This document shows positions 5,870-14,286 of a DNA stretch of 15,248 bases, in pieces. Source of the stretch: Pseudomonadota bacterium (GTDB taxonomy: Bacteria > Pseudomonadota > Alphaproteobacteria > Rhizobiales > Afifellaceae); NCBI GenBank assembly GCA_023417735.1, contig JAEZEK010000037.1:1-15248 (forward strand), in the 5' to 3' direction. A model generated the notes under the pieces. That model was not told the origin of the DNA and made no database searches. It saw nothing but the letters and a program-made list of their open reading frames with translations. Each line of letters opens with the position of its first letter. The first letter of the stretch is position 1. Both the position numbers and the translations under genes were made by a program.

Positions 5870-7953
5870 GAGATGGTCCCGAGCGACTTGATCTCGACCC
5901 CGCGGGCGATTTCGAGGTGCGAGAGGACGGGCAGCGTCGCAAACAGCCGCTCGATGATGAGCCGGACGTAGGGCCGCGCCTCCGGCGCCGTGACGAGGAC
6001 GAAGCTCTCGCCCTCGTCCATGCGATCGCGGATGGCCTTGGTCGCCTCCGTCCCGAACTGCTCGACCTGGCGCGGGTCGATGTCGAACTCGATCACCTCG
6101 CCCTTGGCGTCGCGCTTGACGCTCTGATGGAAGGCGAGATCCCACCGGTTGCCGAGGCGGAGCACCTTCAGGACGCCGTTCTCGGCCAGATCCCCGCAGA
6201 TCTGCTGGGCGATCCGCATCCGCACGTGCTCGGCGACCTGCTCGGACCGGCGGACATGCGGCGCGATCTCGGCGATCGCCTCCAGGATCAGGTGCAGATT
6301 GCGGATCGAGACCCGCTCGGCGAGCAGGAGCTTGAGCACCGCCTGCAGCCCGGAATAGGAGAGATGGGCCGGGCAGATGTCCTCCAGCAGGCGCTTGTAC
6401 TCGGGCTCGAGCCGGTCGAGCAGCATCCGCATGTCCTTGTAGGAGAGGAGCTGCGGGAGATTGTTCCGGATGATCTCGCTGAGATGGGTCAGGATGATCG
6501 AGACGTTGTCGACCGGGTTGAAGCCCTGACGCCTGAGCTCGCCCGAGAACGCCTCGGGTATCCACATCGCCTTCATGCCGAACGCGGGCTCGCGGACCTC
6601 GTCGCCCGGAAGGTCGGGCGCCCTGCCCTCGCCCATGATGACCATGAGCTCGCCGATCCGCACCTCCTGGGTCGCCGTCAGCGTGCCGTGGATCCGGACC
6701 TGGTAGGATTTCGGGCCGATCGTCAGGCTGTCGGTGAGCTTGATGTCGGGAACGACGAAGCCGTACTGCTGGGCGAACTTCCGCCGCATGCGGCCGACGC
6801 GGTGGGCGAGCTCGCCGTGGGAGGAAAGGAGCGCCACCGCGAGCTGCTTGCCGAGGCAGAGCTCGATCTCCGGCGTCTTGAGGGATTCCTTCACCGAATC
6901 GGCGGCCTCCCGGCGCTCCGCCTCCGCCGCCTCGTCCACCCGTGCCTGTTCGGCGGCCCGCACCCGCGCCAGGCGGACCAGGATCATGTAGCCGATCGAC
7001 GCCATCAGGCAGCCGAGGAACGCGAAGGGCACGAACGGCAGGCCAGGCAGGACGGCGAGGATGATCATGAGGAGCGCCGCGACGAAGAGCGCGCGCGGAT
7101 AGGAGCCGAGCTGGCCGAGCACCGCCTGCTCGGCCGAGCCGCGCGTGCCGCCCTTCGAGACCAGCAGGCCGGCGGCGAGCGAGACGATGAGCGCGGGGAT
7201 CTGCGTGACCAGCCCGTCGCCCACGGACAGCTTCGTGAAGACGTCGGCGGACTGGCCGAGCGGCATGCCGTGGCGCGTGACGCCGATCAGGATGCCGCCG
7301 AAGATGTTCACCGCCGTGATGATGAGGCCGGCGATCGCGTCGCCGCGGACGAATTTCGACGCGCCGTCCATCGCGCCGAAGAAGGCGCTCTCCTCCTCCA
7401 GCTCGCGGCGCCGGTTCTGCGCCTGCTTCTCGTCGATCAGGCCGGCGGAGAGATCGGCGTCGATCGCCATCTGCTTGCCCGGGATCGCGTCGAGCGTGAA
7501 GCGCGCCCCGACCTCGGCGATTCGCGTCGCGCCCTTGGTGATGACGACGAAGTTCACCGTCACGAGGATGACGAAGACGATGAGGCCGATGACGAAATCG
7601 CCGCTCATCACGAAGCTCGAGAAGCCGCCGATGATGTAGCCGGCGGCGGTGACGCCCTCGGAGCCATCCGACAGGATGGTCCGCGTCGTCGCGATGTTGA
7701 GCGACAGGCGCAGCATGGTCGCGATCAGCAGCACGGTCGGGAAGGCCGAGAAGTCGAGCGGCTTCTGGATCCACAGGGCGACCATCAGGATCAGCACGGA
7801 GATCGCGATCGAGAGCGCCAGCCCCATGTCGATGAGGACCGGCGGGATCGGCAGGAACAGGATCGTCAGGATGACGACGATCCCGAGCGCGAAGCCGATG
7901 TCGCGGCCGCCCTTCCGGTCGACCGGCGCGGAGGAGACGAGCGTGTCGGCCAT
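5866..7953 (-). CDS. flhA: Flagellar export gate protein FlhA
   Basis: A 695-residue protein of normal length. It forms the nonameric export-gate ring: an N-terminal membrane part of about eight spans (20-325) and a large cytoplasmic C-terminal domain that docks chaperone-substrate complexes. The signature [19 protein letters not shown] is at 147-165. FVRGDAIAG at 201-209 holds the conserved aspartate, and [14 protein letters not shown] is at 245-258. The cytoplasmic linker starts near 327. ATG 7953 is preceded by an AAGGTGG ribosome site. There is an 82-base gap to fliQ, the largest in the export group, containing a strong hairpin. Its stop overlaps the fliR start. Confidence 0.98.
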   Translation of the reverse strand: MADTLVSSAPVDRKGGRDIGFALGIVVILTILFLPIPPVLIDMGLALSIAISVLILMVALWIQKPLDFSAFPTVLLIATMLRLSLNIATTRTILSDGSEGVTAAGYIIGGFSSFVMSGDFVIGLIVFVILVTVNFVVITKGATRIAEVGARFTLDAIPGKQMAIDADLSAGLIDEKQAQNRRRELEEESAFFGAMDGASKFVRGDAIAGLIITAVNIFGGILIGVTRHGMPLGQSADVFTKLSVGDGLVTQIPALIVSLAAGLLVSKGGTRGSAEQAVLGQLGSYPRALFVAALLMIILAVLPGLPFVPFAFLGCLMASIGYMILVRLARVRAAEQARVDEAAEAERREAADSVKESLKTPEIELCLGKQLAVALLSSHGELAHRVGRMRRKFAQQYGFVVPDIKLTDSLTIGPKSYQVRIHGTLTATQEVRIGELMVIMGEGRAPDLPGDEVREPAFGMKAMWIPEAFSGELRRQGFNPVDNVSIILTHLSEIIRNNLPQLLSYKDMRMLLDRLEPEYKRLLEDICPAHLSYSGLQAVLKLLLAERVSIRNLHLILEAIAEIAPHVRRSEQVAEHVRMRIAQQICGDLAENGVLKVLRLGNRWDLAFHQSVKRDAKGEVIEFDIDPRQVEQFGTEATKAIRDRMDEGESFVLVTAPEARPYVRLIIERLFATLPVLSHLEIARGVEIKSLGTIS

Positions 7954-8008
7954 TACCCACCTTGGCGCATGCGGGCCGAACGATGCCCGATCAAGCTTGC
8001 GCGGAGGT

Positions 8009-8036
8009 GGTCGGGCGCGGCGGCGGCGCCCCGACC
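8009..8036. other. GC-rich hairpin after fliQ stop
   Basis: GGTCGGG pairs with CCCGACC, followed by three more pairs after a one-base bulge. The hairpin ends in the first base of the fliQ stop codon. There is no U-run, so it is not a classical terminator. It may slow RNase decay or partly block read-through, changing fliQ to flhA ratios. Confidence 0.45.
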
Positions 8037-8302
8037 TAGAAGCCGCTTTCGATGCGGCCGTAGACGACTTCGGTGAAGGCGTAGATCTGCGCGCCGATGA
8101 ATGGCGCGGTCAGCGTCATCGCCACCAGGATCACGACGATCTTCGGGATGAAGGTGAGCGTCATTTCCTGGATCTGCGTGACCGCCTGGAAGAGCGCGAT
8201 GGCGATGCCGACGACCATTGCGGCGGCGACCGCGGGGCCGGAGCCGAGGATCACGGTCCAGATCGCCTGCTGGACGAGGTCGAGCGCGTCCGCCTCGTTC
8301 AT
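8036..8302 (-). CDS. fliQ: Flagellar export gate protein FliQ
   Basis: An 88-residue, two-span membrane protein and the smallest export-gate subunit (four copies in the gate). The pattern is standard: an N-terminal [19 protein letters not shown], the first span, the conserved [17 protein letters not shown] turn at about 38-54, then a second span and [17 protein letters not shown]. It starts one base after the flgD reading order ends on this strand, so its translation is closely linked to flgD. Confidence 0.97.
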   Translation of the reverse strand: MNEADALDLVQQAIWTVILGSGPAVAAAMVVGIAIALFQAVTQIQEMTLTFIPKIVVILVAMTLTAPFIGAQIYAFTEVVYGRIESGF

Positions 8303-8303
8303 C

Positions 8304-8699
8304 TCAGCTGATCGTCACGCCCGCCCCGAGGACGAGCTCCCTGCCGCCCTCCAGAAGAGCCACCGGCGCGCCCGAAGTGATGCGGATCGAGGCAATCTTG
8401 CCGGACAGGGCGCCGTCGGCGGAGGTCGCGGTCCGGCCGATCACCCCGTCGGCCTGGGCGAGCGCGGAGGAGGTGAGCAGCGCGTCGAGCCTCGCATTCG
8501 TGGCGAGCGCCTGCTCGACGTTCGAGAAGGCGGCGAACTGGGCGACGTAGTCGGACGAATCTATCGGGTTCGTCGGGTCCTGGTTCTTCATCTCCGCGAT
8601 GAGGAGCTTCAGGAAGGAATTGTAGTCGATCGAGGCCGCGGACGCGCTGGTCCGGGCGGTCCCGGCGGCTCCTGCGGCAGTGGTGGACGTGACTTCCAT
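8304..8699 (-). CDS. flgD: Hook cap / scaffold protein FlgD (short form)
   Basis: A 131-residue protein that caps the growing hook and guides FlgE assembly. The conserved N-terminal core is YNSFLKLLIAEMKNQDPTNP (26-45) with SSDYVAQFAAFSNVEQ after it. It lacks the Ig/FnIII-like C-terminal half of enteric FlgD (about 230 residues); short forms are usual in rhizobial relatives. I start at ATG 8699, which has GAGGAG upstream overlapping the flbT stop codon. A longer upstream reading frame lies inside flbT and is not supported. Confidence 0.94.
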   Translation of the reverse strand: MEVTSTTAAGAAGTARTSASAASIDYNSFLKLLIAEMKNQDPTNPIDSSDYVAQFAAFSNVEQALATNARLDALLTSSALAQADGVIGRTATSADGALSGKIASIRITSGAPVALLEGGRELVLGAGVTIS

Positions 8700-8709
8700 G
8701 ACGGGCTCC

Positions 8710-9117
8710 TCAGGCGGCGCGCGGCGGCGAGACGTCTTCCGCCCCGGCCAGGATTCGTTCTTCGACCGGCAGCAGCCCCCGGATCGTCTTGAGCGCATCG
8801 AACGGCCGCTTCGCCGCGACCTGCCGCTCGACCTCCGCGAGGCCGGAGCGGATCTCCGCATTCTCGAAGGAGTCGAGGAGGCGTGCGTGCAGCTCGCCGA
8901 AGAGGTCGCGCGCAGCCGGATCGCCCGGCGCCATCAGCAGCGTCTGCACCACGAAATAGAGCTGCCGGAGCGGCGTCGTCGCCTGCTCCGGCTGCATGAC
9001 GTGGCTTTCGAGCAGGAAGGTCACGTCGTTGAGCAGTTCGAGCGACACCTTCCGGTCGGCCCTCAGCACCGCGCCGTTGATGTAGATCTTCTCGCCTGGG
9101 CGCAGCGACACGATCAT
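8710..9117 (-). CDS. flbT: Flagellin expression regulator FlbT
   Basis: A 135-residue cytoplasmic protein that controls flagellin mRNA translation and stability in alphaproteobacteria. In Caulobacter it represses flagellin translation; in Brucella and Rhodobacter-type bacteria it can favour it. Family features are visible: LRPGEKIYINGAVLR (5-19), VSLELLNDVTFLLESHVM, then LRQLYFVVQTLLM and a C-terminal LKTIRGLLP helix. It starts at ATG 9117, overlapping the flaF stop as TGATG. Its targets, the flagellin genes, are not in this window. Confidence 0.97.
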   Translation of the reverse strand: MIVSLRPGEKIYINGAVLRADRKVSLELLNDVTFLLESHVMQPEQATTPLRQLYFVVQTLLMAPGDPAARDLFGELHARLLDSFENAEIRSGLAEVERQVAAKRPFDALKTIRGLLPVEERILAGAEDVSPPRAA

Positions 9118-9473
9118 CAGCCCTGTCCCTCCAGGCCGGCGCGGATCGTGCGGTTGATGTCGATGAGCCCGGCGAAGCTCCCGATCTCCTCCAGCCTGAT
9201 CCGCTCCGCCTCGCGGATGACCCAGATCCCGATCGAGATGAGACCGGCGCGGAGCTCCTCGCTGAGCGCATTCTCCGGCGCGACGAGGTCGTCGAGCAGG
9301 ACCGACCAGAGGCGCCGGACGAAATGAAGCGCCTCGATCGCCTCCATGGAACGCGGCCCGGCGCGCTCGGCCGCCTCCAGCAGGGCAATCGCATGGTCGA
9401 AGGCGCGGCGTTCGCCGTCCCGCATCGTGTCCGGGCTGTCGTCGAGGATCTCGGCATACGCGAACTGGTACAT
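9117..9473 (-). CDS. flaF: Flagellin secretion/assembly regulator FlaF
   Basis: A 118-residue, helical protein that works with FlbT; in Caulobacter FlaF binds flagellin and is needed for its secretion. The N-terminus MYQFAYAEILDDSP and the core ALHFVRRLWSVLLDDLV (48-64) with LISIGIWVIREAERIR (78-93) are typical of the family. I use ATG 9473, preceded by GGAAGGA about 11 bases upstream. The longer frame above it is a shadow of flgL. The pair flaF-flbT between flgL and flgD is a standard rhizobial arrangement. Confidence 0.96.
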   Translation of the reverse strand: MYQFAYAEILDDSPDTMRDGERRAFDHAIALLEAAERAGPRSMEAIEALHFVRRLWSVLLDDLVAPENALSEELRAGLISIGIWVIREAERIRLEEIGSFAGLIDINRTIRAGLEGQG

Positions 9474-9502
9474 CCGGCGGTGTCCTTCCAGGCGTCTCTT
9501 CG

Positions 9503-10552
9503 TCAGAGGAAGTTCAAGAGGCTCAGCTGCTGGAGCCGGGCGGTGAGCGCATAGGCCGTCTCGATCTGGGTGGTCAGCCCGTTGACGCGCGCCGCGGCCT
9601 CCAGGGGGTCGACGCCGTCGAGCGCGCTCATGTACTTCTGGAGCAGGTCGGACTGGACGGTCATCGTCTCGGTCGCCCCGTCGACCCGCGCCTCCGCGGC
9701 CCCGAGCCGGGTCTGCATGGCCGTGATCCCGCCGACCGCCTTGCCGACGAGCGCGGTCGCCGAATCGACGATCGCCTGGCGGGCCGCGCCGTTGAGCTCG
9801 TCGCTCGCGAGCGAGCCGACCATGGCGAGCGCCATCACGATCTGGCGGAAGGGCGCCTCGTTGGCGCTGACGGAGGTCTCGATCAGCTCGGTCCGGGAAA
9901 TCCGGCTCCTGATGTTGCGATCCGACGCGGCGGACCAGTCGCTGGCCCACGCCCCCTCCTCGAAGAGCGCGGCGAATTCACCATCGAGGAAGGCCTGCAT
10001 CGACGGCCCGTCGATCGCGCCAGCTGCCGCGTCGTCGGGCGCGATGCCGAACGCCGCCATGAAGGCCGCATCGATCCCCTGCCGGCCGGCCGAAGGCGGG
10101 TCGGAGAAGAAATCGCCCATCGGCGGGACGTCGATGTTGATCCCGCCGAAGAGATGCGTCCCGCCGAAGGCCGTGTTGAGCGCTCCCGTGATGGCGCGAA
10201 GCGCAGCGTCCGCTTCGGAGCGCAGCGCGGAGGCCGCGCCGTCTGCCTGGCCGACGCCCACGAGCGCGCCGAGGAAGCTCGACGCCTGGTCCGCGATTCC
10301 GCCGAGCGCCGCCTGCGTCGCCTGCAGGCGGGAGGCGACGATCGTGTTGGCGTCGATCATCGTCTGGAGGCTGCTTCGCTCCTGGTCGATCGACACGAGC
10401 TTTCCGGCGCGGGCGCCGAGCGCAAGGCCCGGATCGGCCACCTTGCCGCTCACCAGCTCCTTCTGGGCGTTCACGAGCTCGGCCTGCATCCGCAGGAGCG
10501 AGGTCCGGGTCGCGTAGGCGATGGTGCTGGTCGCCACGTAGCCGGTCTTCAT
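9503..10552 (-). CDS. flgL: Hook-filament junction protein FlgL (HAP3)
   Basis: A 349-residue exported protein that joins hook-side FlgK to the flagellin filament. It has flagellin-type coiled-coil ends. The N-terminal D0 region has STIAYATRTSLLRMQAELVN with KELVSGK after it, and the C-terminal helix ends in LQQLSLLNFL. The central domain (about 130-210) is rich in Gly, Asp and Ala, as expected for a variable surface domain. It lies 3 bases after the flgK stop and 29 bases before flaF, in the usual flgK-flgL order. No cysteine is seen, as is typical for axial proteins. Confidence 0.96.
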   Translation of the reverse strand: MKTGYVATSTIAYATRTSLLRMQAELVNAQKELVSGKVADPGLALGARAGKLVSIDQERSSLQTMIDANTIVASRLQATQAALGGIADQASSFLGALVGVGQADGAASALRSEADAALRAITGALNTAFGGTHLFGGINIDVPPMGDFFSDPPSAGRQGIDAAFMAAFGIAPDDAAAGAIDGPSMQAFLDGEFAALFEEGAWASDWSAASDRNIRSRISRTELIETSVSANEAPFRQIVMALAMVGSLASDELNGAARQAIVDSATALVGKAVGGITAMQTRLGAAEARVDGATETMTVQSDLLQKYMSALDGVDPLEAAARVNGLTTQIETAYALTARLQQLSLLNFL

Positions 10553-10555
10553 CGT

Positions 10556-12028
10556 TTACCCCGTCGCGTCCAGAAGCATGGCGAGCATGGCGTCGATCGC
10601 CGCAATGAGCTTGGCCGACGCCTGGTACGAGCGCTCGAGACGCAGCATCTCGGCCATCTCGTCGTCGAGATTGACGCCCGTGGCATTGGCGAACGCCTCG
10701 CTCACCCGCTCGAGGAAGGCCGTCTGGTAGGCGCCGTCCGCCGACGCGCCCTGGCGCGCCGCTTCGAGCCGCCCGATGCTTCCCGAGGCGAAGGAGAGGA
10801 GGCCGGCCGTGCCCCCGCCGCCGGCACCCGGATCGAAGTCACGGGCAGCGGTCAACTGATCGAGGAGCGCCTCGATCCGCCCCGAGAAGCCCGCTCCGCC
10901 GTCCACGTTGGAAACGTAGGCGGGATTGCCGGGGTCCGAGATACCGCCGTCGCGCAGGCGCGCGAGATCGCCGCCCTGGGCGGGGTCGGCATTCGCGTTG
11001 ATGGTGATGGCGGCCGCCAGGCCGGGGTGAAGGGTGCCGCCGGCCGGCATCGCCGGCTCGCCCGGCCAAGTGAACAGGCCCGGGCGGTCGGGGAGCGTCG
11101 GGTCGGCGCTCAGGTCGGCCTCGGCGAAGGCCTCGATCAGGCCGCGGGCGATCTCGTCGAGCCCGGCCTGGTATCCGACGGCCACTTCGTCGCGGACGGC
11201 GGCGAGCCCGCTGATCCGTCCGCTGCCGACGGCCGTCGCGCCGCCTCCTGTGACCGGCACACCGTCGACGTAGACGGCGTTTCCGGCCGTGCCGGCGCCG
11301 AAGGTGTGCGTGGCGACGAAGCTGACGGTCCGGGGCAACGTTTCGAAGAGGGTCGCGCCGCTCTCGGTGTAGAGCGCCACGTCGTTGTTGCCGCGACCGA
11401 CAACGGTGATCCCGATCTCCGCAGCGAGTTCGGCGATCATGCCGTCGCGCGTGTCCATCAGGGCCGTCACGTCGGTACCCGCGATCGTGCCGTTCACGAT
11501 CGCGGCGTTCACGCTCTGGAACTTGGTCAGGATGCCGTTGACGCGGTCCACCGAGGCGGCCATCTCCGCATCGGCGTCTGCCCGAAGCGCCTGCGCCGCA
11601 GCCGAGCCTTCGTGAAGGGTGGCAACGACCGTCTGCGCCTGCGAGAGCACGCTTTGGGCGAGGGAGAGATCGCCGGGCGCGGCGGCGAACGAATGAAGCG
11701 ATTGCTGCAGGGCGCCGAGCGCCACGGAGGGCGAGCGCGCGTAGTCCGTTCCGAGGCTCGACTGAAGGCGCTCCAGGGCTTCTGCGAGGGCCGCGCCCCC
11801 GGCTGCCTTCGAGGTGGCCTGGAGCACGCGCTCGTACAGCGCGCGATCCGTCGTCCGCCCGACATTGATGGCGCGGAGGCCGCCGTCCGCGCCCGTCACC
11901 GCCACCGCGGTCTTCCGGGTGTACCCCGCCTCGCCCGCGCCCGCGACGTTGCGCGAAACGACCGCCGTCTGACCGGCGACGGTCTTGAGCGACGATTGCG
12001 CGGTCGTGAGGGCGGCGGTCAGGCTCAT
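10556..12028 (-). CDS. flgK: Hook-filament junction protein FlgK (HAP1)
   Basis: A 490-residue axial protein exported by the flagellar system, which sits between hook and FlgL. The N-terminal D0 helix is MSLTAALTTAQSSLKTVAGQ, followed by VVSRNVAGAGEAGYTRK in place of the more common NIANANTPGYSR. This is a variant seen in rhizobial FlgK. The C-terminal D0 region LDDEMAEMLRLERSYQASAK is conserved. A long, Gly/Ala-rich central domain lies between. ATG 12028 is 28 bases after the flgE stop. Length is in the normal range. Confidence 0.96.
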   Translation of the reverse strand: MSLTAALTTAQSSLKTVAGQTAVVSRNVAGAGEAGYTRKTAVAVTGADGGLRAINVGRTTDRALYERVLQATSKAAGGAALAEALERLQSSLGTDYARSPSVALGALQQSLHSFAAAPGDLSLAQSVLSQAQTVVATLHEGSAAAQALRADADAEMAASVDRVNGILTKFQSVNAAIVNGTIAGTDVTALMDTRDGMIAELAAEIGITVVGRGNNDVALYTESGATLFETLPRTVSFVATHTFGAGTAGNAVYVDGVPVTGGGATAVGSGRISGLAAVRDEVAVGYQAGLDEIARGLIEAFAEADLSADPTLPDRPGLFTWPGEPAMPAGGTLHPGLAAAITINANADPAQGGDLARLRDGGISDPGNPAYVSNVDGGAGFSGRIEALLDQLTAARDFDPGAGGGGTAGLLSFASGSIGRLEAARQGASADGAYQTAFLERVSEAFANATGVNLDDEMAEMLRLERSYQASAKLIAAIDAMLAMLLDATG

Positions 12029-12056
12029 CGAAGCGTTGCCCGGAACACGAGGCCGC

Positions 12057-13316
12057 TCAGCGCTTCAGATTCACGAGCACGTCGAGAAGGTCCGCGCCGG
12101 TCTGGAACACCTTGGAATTCGCGGTGTAGCCGCGCTGCGCCTCGATCATGGAGGTGAGTTCGGAGGCGAGATCGACGTTCGACTTCTCGATGGCGCCCGA
12201 GATCATCGTCCCGAACCCGCCCGCCCCCGGAATCCCGACCTGCACGTCGCCCGACGCCAGGTTGACGGCAAAGACGTTGCCGGAGAGCGGCGTCAGGTTG
12301 TCGGGGCTCGGCACGTTGGCCAGCGGGATCTTGTAGACGGCCAGCCGGCTGCCGTTCTCGTAGACCGCGAAGAGCGTGCCGTCGCCCGTGATCTCGACCG
12401 TTTCGATCGCGCTCGGCGCGTTTCCGTCGAGCACCGCGGCGATCATCGTGTAGCCGGCCGCGAGCTGGGTCGTCCCGGCGAGATCGACCGTCACCGACGC
12501 ACCGTTCGGGACGGCGAAGGACAGCGAGGACGGGCTCACCCCCGTCAGAGCGCCTGTGGCCGGATCGAAGGACAGGCTCTCAACGGCGAGCGGGCCCGAT
12601 GAATAGGGAAAGCCGCCGCCATCCGACGCCGCCGAGCGGTCGAAGACCGCGACCTCCCATGTGTCTGCGTCGGTCTTGGCATAATAGACGTCGAGAAGGA
12701 CCTCCCCGCCGAGATTGTCGTAGGCGACGAGCGAGGTCTTGGCGGCGAACGCGGCGTCTGCCTGATTGTCGGACGGGCGCGAGCCGGCCGCAACGGTGTC
12801 CGCGGCAACGGGGAGGTTGACCACCAGCCTGCCCGAGCGGCTCGGCGTCGCGACCAGAGCGGCATCCGAGATGCTCACGCGCTCCATGCCGGCAAGCCCG
12901 TTCGCGACGAGCGTGACGTCGCCGTTCTCCAGCGGATATCCCATGAGATAATAGCCGGCGGCATTCACGAGATTGCCGTTGCTGTCCGGCACGAAGGAGC
13001 CGGCCCGGGTCAGGTACGAGTTCCCGGCCTGATCGCTCACCACCATGAAGCCGTTGCCGCTCACGGCGAGGTCGGTCGCGGAGGCGGTATACTGGATGCT
13101 GCCCTGCTCGCTGATCGCGTAGGTCGTGCGGCTCGCGACCCCGCCGGCCTGATAGTCCGCAGCGCCGCCGCGCACGACCATCGAGGAGAATTCCGCTACG
13201 GCGCGCTTGTAGCCGTCGGTGTCGGAGTTCGCGATGTTGTCCGCGACTGCGGAGAGGCGATCGGACTGCGCGTTCATGCCGGACACGCCGGCACGCATGA
13301 CTGTATAGAGGCTCAT
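12057..13316 (-). CDS. flgE: Flagellar hook protein FlgE
   Basis: A 419-residue protein that polymerises into the hook, the universal joint between rod and filament. Its N-terminus MSLYTVMRAGVSGMNAQSDR with NIANSDTDGYKR (28-39) is the D0/Dc signature of rod-hook proteins. SATDLAVSGNGFMVV near 78-92 marks domain D1. The C-terminus EKSNVDLASELTSMIEAQ, then NSKVFQTGADLLDVLVNLK, completes D0. ATG 13316 has GGGGAG 8 bases upstream. It follows ftcR by 131 bases; that gap may hold its own promoter. Confidence 0.98.
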   Translation of the reverse strand: MSLYTVMRAGVSGMNAQSDRLSAVADNIANSDTDGYKRAVAEFSSMVVRGGAADYQAGGVASRTTYAISEQGSIQYTASATDLAVSGNGFMVVSDQAGNSYLTRAGSFVPDSNGNLVNAAGYYLMGYPLENGDVTLVANGLAGMERVSISDAALVATPSRSGRLVVNLPVAADTVAAGSRPSDNQADAAFAAKTSLVAYDNLGGEVLLDVYYAKTDADTWEVAVFDRSAASDGGGFPYSSGPLAVESLSFDPATGALTGVSPSSLSFAVPNGASVTVDLAGTTQLAAGYTMIAAVLDGNAPSAIETVEITGDGTLFAVYENGSRLAVYKIPLANVPSPDNLTPLSGNVFAVNLASGDVQVGIPGAGGFGTMISGAIEKSNVDLASELTSMIEAQRGYTANSKVFQTGADLLDVLVNLKR

Positions 13317-13447
13317 CCGCGCTGCTCCCCGTGCGCGTTCAACGGTCGGAGTAGAACCCGCCTAGCTTGTGCGAGGCTGTCGAGAGTCGTCGTCCCCAGT
13401 CGCCGCGGCCCGGCACCGCCCATCCGCCCTCCAGCAGAACCACACGT
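13317..13447 (-). promoter_or_regulatory. ftcR-flgE gap, probable flgE promoter region
   Basis: This 131-base gap is the largest in the hook group and contains no supportable ORF. It includes the flgE ribosome site GGGGAG. I see no clear sigma-54, sigma-28 or CtrA motif, so a promoter here is inferred from the gap size and from the known role of FtcR/Rem in activating flgE in relatives. Confidence 0.3.
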
Positions 13448-14122
13448 TCATTGCGCGGCGAGGCAGTATCCGAGGTAACGCTTCGAATCGATCGGGTCGT
13501 ATCCCAGCCGATGCCGCAGCTTCTTCCTGAGCTTGCTGATGTGGCTCTCGACCACGCTCTCCTCGACGTCCTCGTCGAATATTCCGTAGATTGAATTGAA
13601 AATCTGGGACTTGCTGACCCGCCGCCCCTGGTTGGTGACGAGATACTCGAGAATGCGGCGCTCGCGGCGCGGCAGCGGCAGCACGTCGCCCCGGATCTCC
13701 GGGTCGCGACCGTCGAAGAAGACGCGCATCTCGCCGACCAGCCTGCAGTCCGTCGCCGCCTCGAAGCGCCTGCGGATGGCGCCCACGCGAGCCAGCAGCT
13801 CCCTTATGTGGATCGGATTGCGGACCACGTCGTCGACGCCGGCCGCGAAAAGCTCCAGCGTCTTCTCGAGGCACTGCGTTTCATTGACCGCGATCACCGG
13901 AGCCCGCGATCGCTCGCGTATAAGCCTCGGATAGACGCTCCGATCCACGCACTCGCCAAGAAGAAATGCCTCAACAGCTGTCAAGTCCGTCTCAGGCACA
14001 GTTTCGACCCAGTCTCGAAACTCGCTTGGACAGAACCCCGTCGACGACACTCCTTCCCGACTGAACCTGGATGCATAGCCGTTTGTGACGATGTCCCGAT
14101 CGTCGACAATGACGAACACCAT
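13448..14122 (-). CDS. ftcR: Flagellar master regulator FtcR/Rem (OmpR-type)
   Basis: A 224-residue regulator matching FtcR of Brucella and Rem of Sinorhizobium, which activate flgE, flagellin and other flagellar genes. The receiver-like domain (1-120) begins [10 protein letters not shown] with the acidic pair D7/D8. The phospho-acceptor site aligns to E51 in [11 protein letters not shown], and the usual lysine before proline is N102 (VVRNPIH), so ordinary phosphorylation is unlikely. The winged helix (125-224) has [23 protein letters not shown] and [11 protein letters not shown] choose ATG 14122 because it matches the family start and length. A 251-codon frame from 14203 would put an odd 27-residue extension over AT-rich regulatory DNA. 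Three GANTC sites lie just upstream. Confidence 0.95.
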   Translation of the reverse strand: MVFVIVDDRDIVTNGYASRFSREGVSSTGFCPSEFRDWVETVPETDLTAVEAFLLGECVDRSVYPRLIRERSRAPVIAVNETQCLEKTLELFAAGVDDVVRNPIHIRELLARVGAIRRRFEAATDCRLVGEMRVFFDGRDPEIRGDVLPLPRRERRILEYLVTNQGRRVSKSQIFNSIYGIFDEDVEESVVESHISKLRKKLRHRLGYDPIDSKRYLGYCLAAQ

Positions 14123-14230
14123 AACCCCCGAATCGTTTTCGATTCCCCCGAATCGCTTAGGGAACTTACACTTTCGGTCATACAATTTGAATTGTTTCGA
14201 CACGGACTAGTTGCGGCCGAGTCAAACCGC
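14123..14230 (-). promoter_or_regulatory. ftcR upstream control region
   Basis: Reading toward ftcR, this region has a TTGACT hexamer (14220-14225) overlapping a GANTC site (14219-14223). It then has a 6-base inverted repeat ACAATT-TG-AATTGT (14182-14195) in AT-rich DNA. Two copies of CGATTCGGGGG (14145-14155 and 14125-14135) follow, the last giving the G-rich ribosome site. Three GANTC sites fall at 14130-14134, 14141-14145 and 14150-14154. The promoter elements are only suggestive; the repeats are exact. Confidence 0.5.
14125..14155. repeat. 11-base direct repeat with GANTC sites at ftcR start
   Basis: CCCCCGAATCG occurs exactly at 14125-14135 and 14145-14155, 20 bases apart (about two helix turns). 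Between them GAATCG-TTTT-CGATTC forms a perfect inverted repeat (14130-14145). Each arm carries GANTC, the CcrM target. One copy covers the ribosome site of ftcR. Confidence 0.8.
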
Positions 14231-14286
14231 CGCAGGCAGGAGAGGATGGCGCCTGCCCCGCGCAGCCGATGGTCAGCGGGCGCTGC

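Noticed and set aside
5114..7960. A 948-codon minus frame that looks like a fusion ending in FliR
   Set aside because: Only the last 251 codons are FliR. The rest is flhA read out of frame. The GTGA overlap explains the continuity.
5806..8076. Plus-strand open frame of 756 codons opposite flhA
   Set aside because: It is extremely rich in Asp, Arg, Glu and His, the expected antisense of a hydrophobic membrane-protein gene. flhA is certain, so this is a shadow.
10154..12157. Plus-strand open frame of 667 codons opposite flgK and flgL
   Set aside because: It is antisense to two certain genes, has no domain, and is Arg/Gly/Ala-rich like other shadows.
14123..14203. 27-codon N-terminal extension of FtcR
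   Set aside because: It is absent from known family starts, overlaps AT-rich repeats and GANTC sites, and the shorter start matches the family length.
14235..14257. Terminator after the transglycosylase gene
   Set aside because: GGCAGG and CCTGCC can pair, but the loop is 11 bases, the stem is only six, and there is no U-run.
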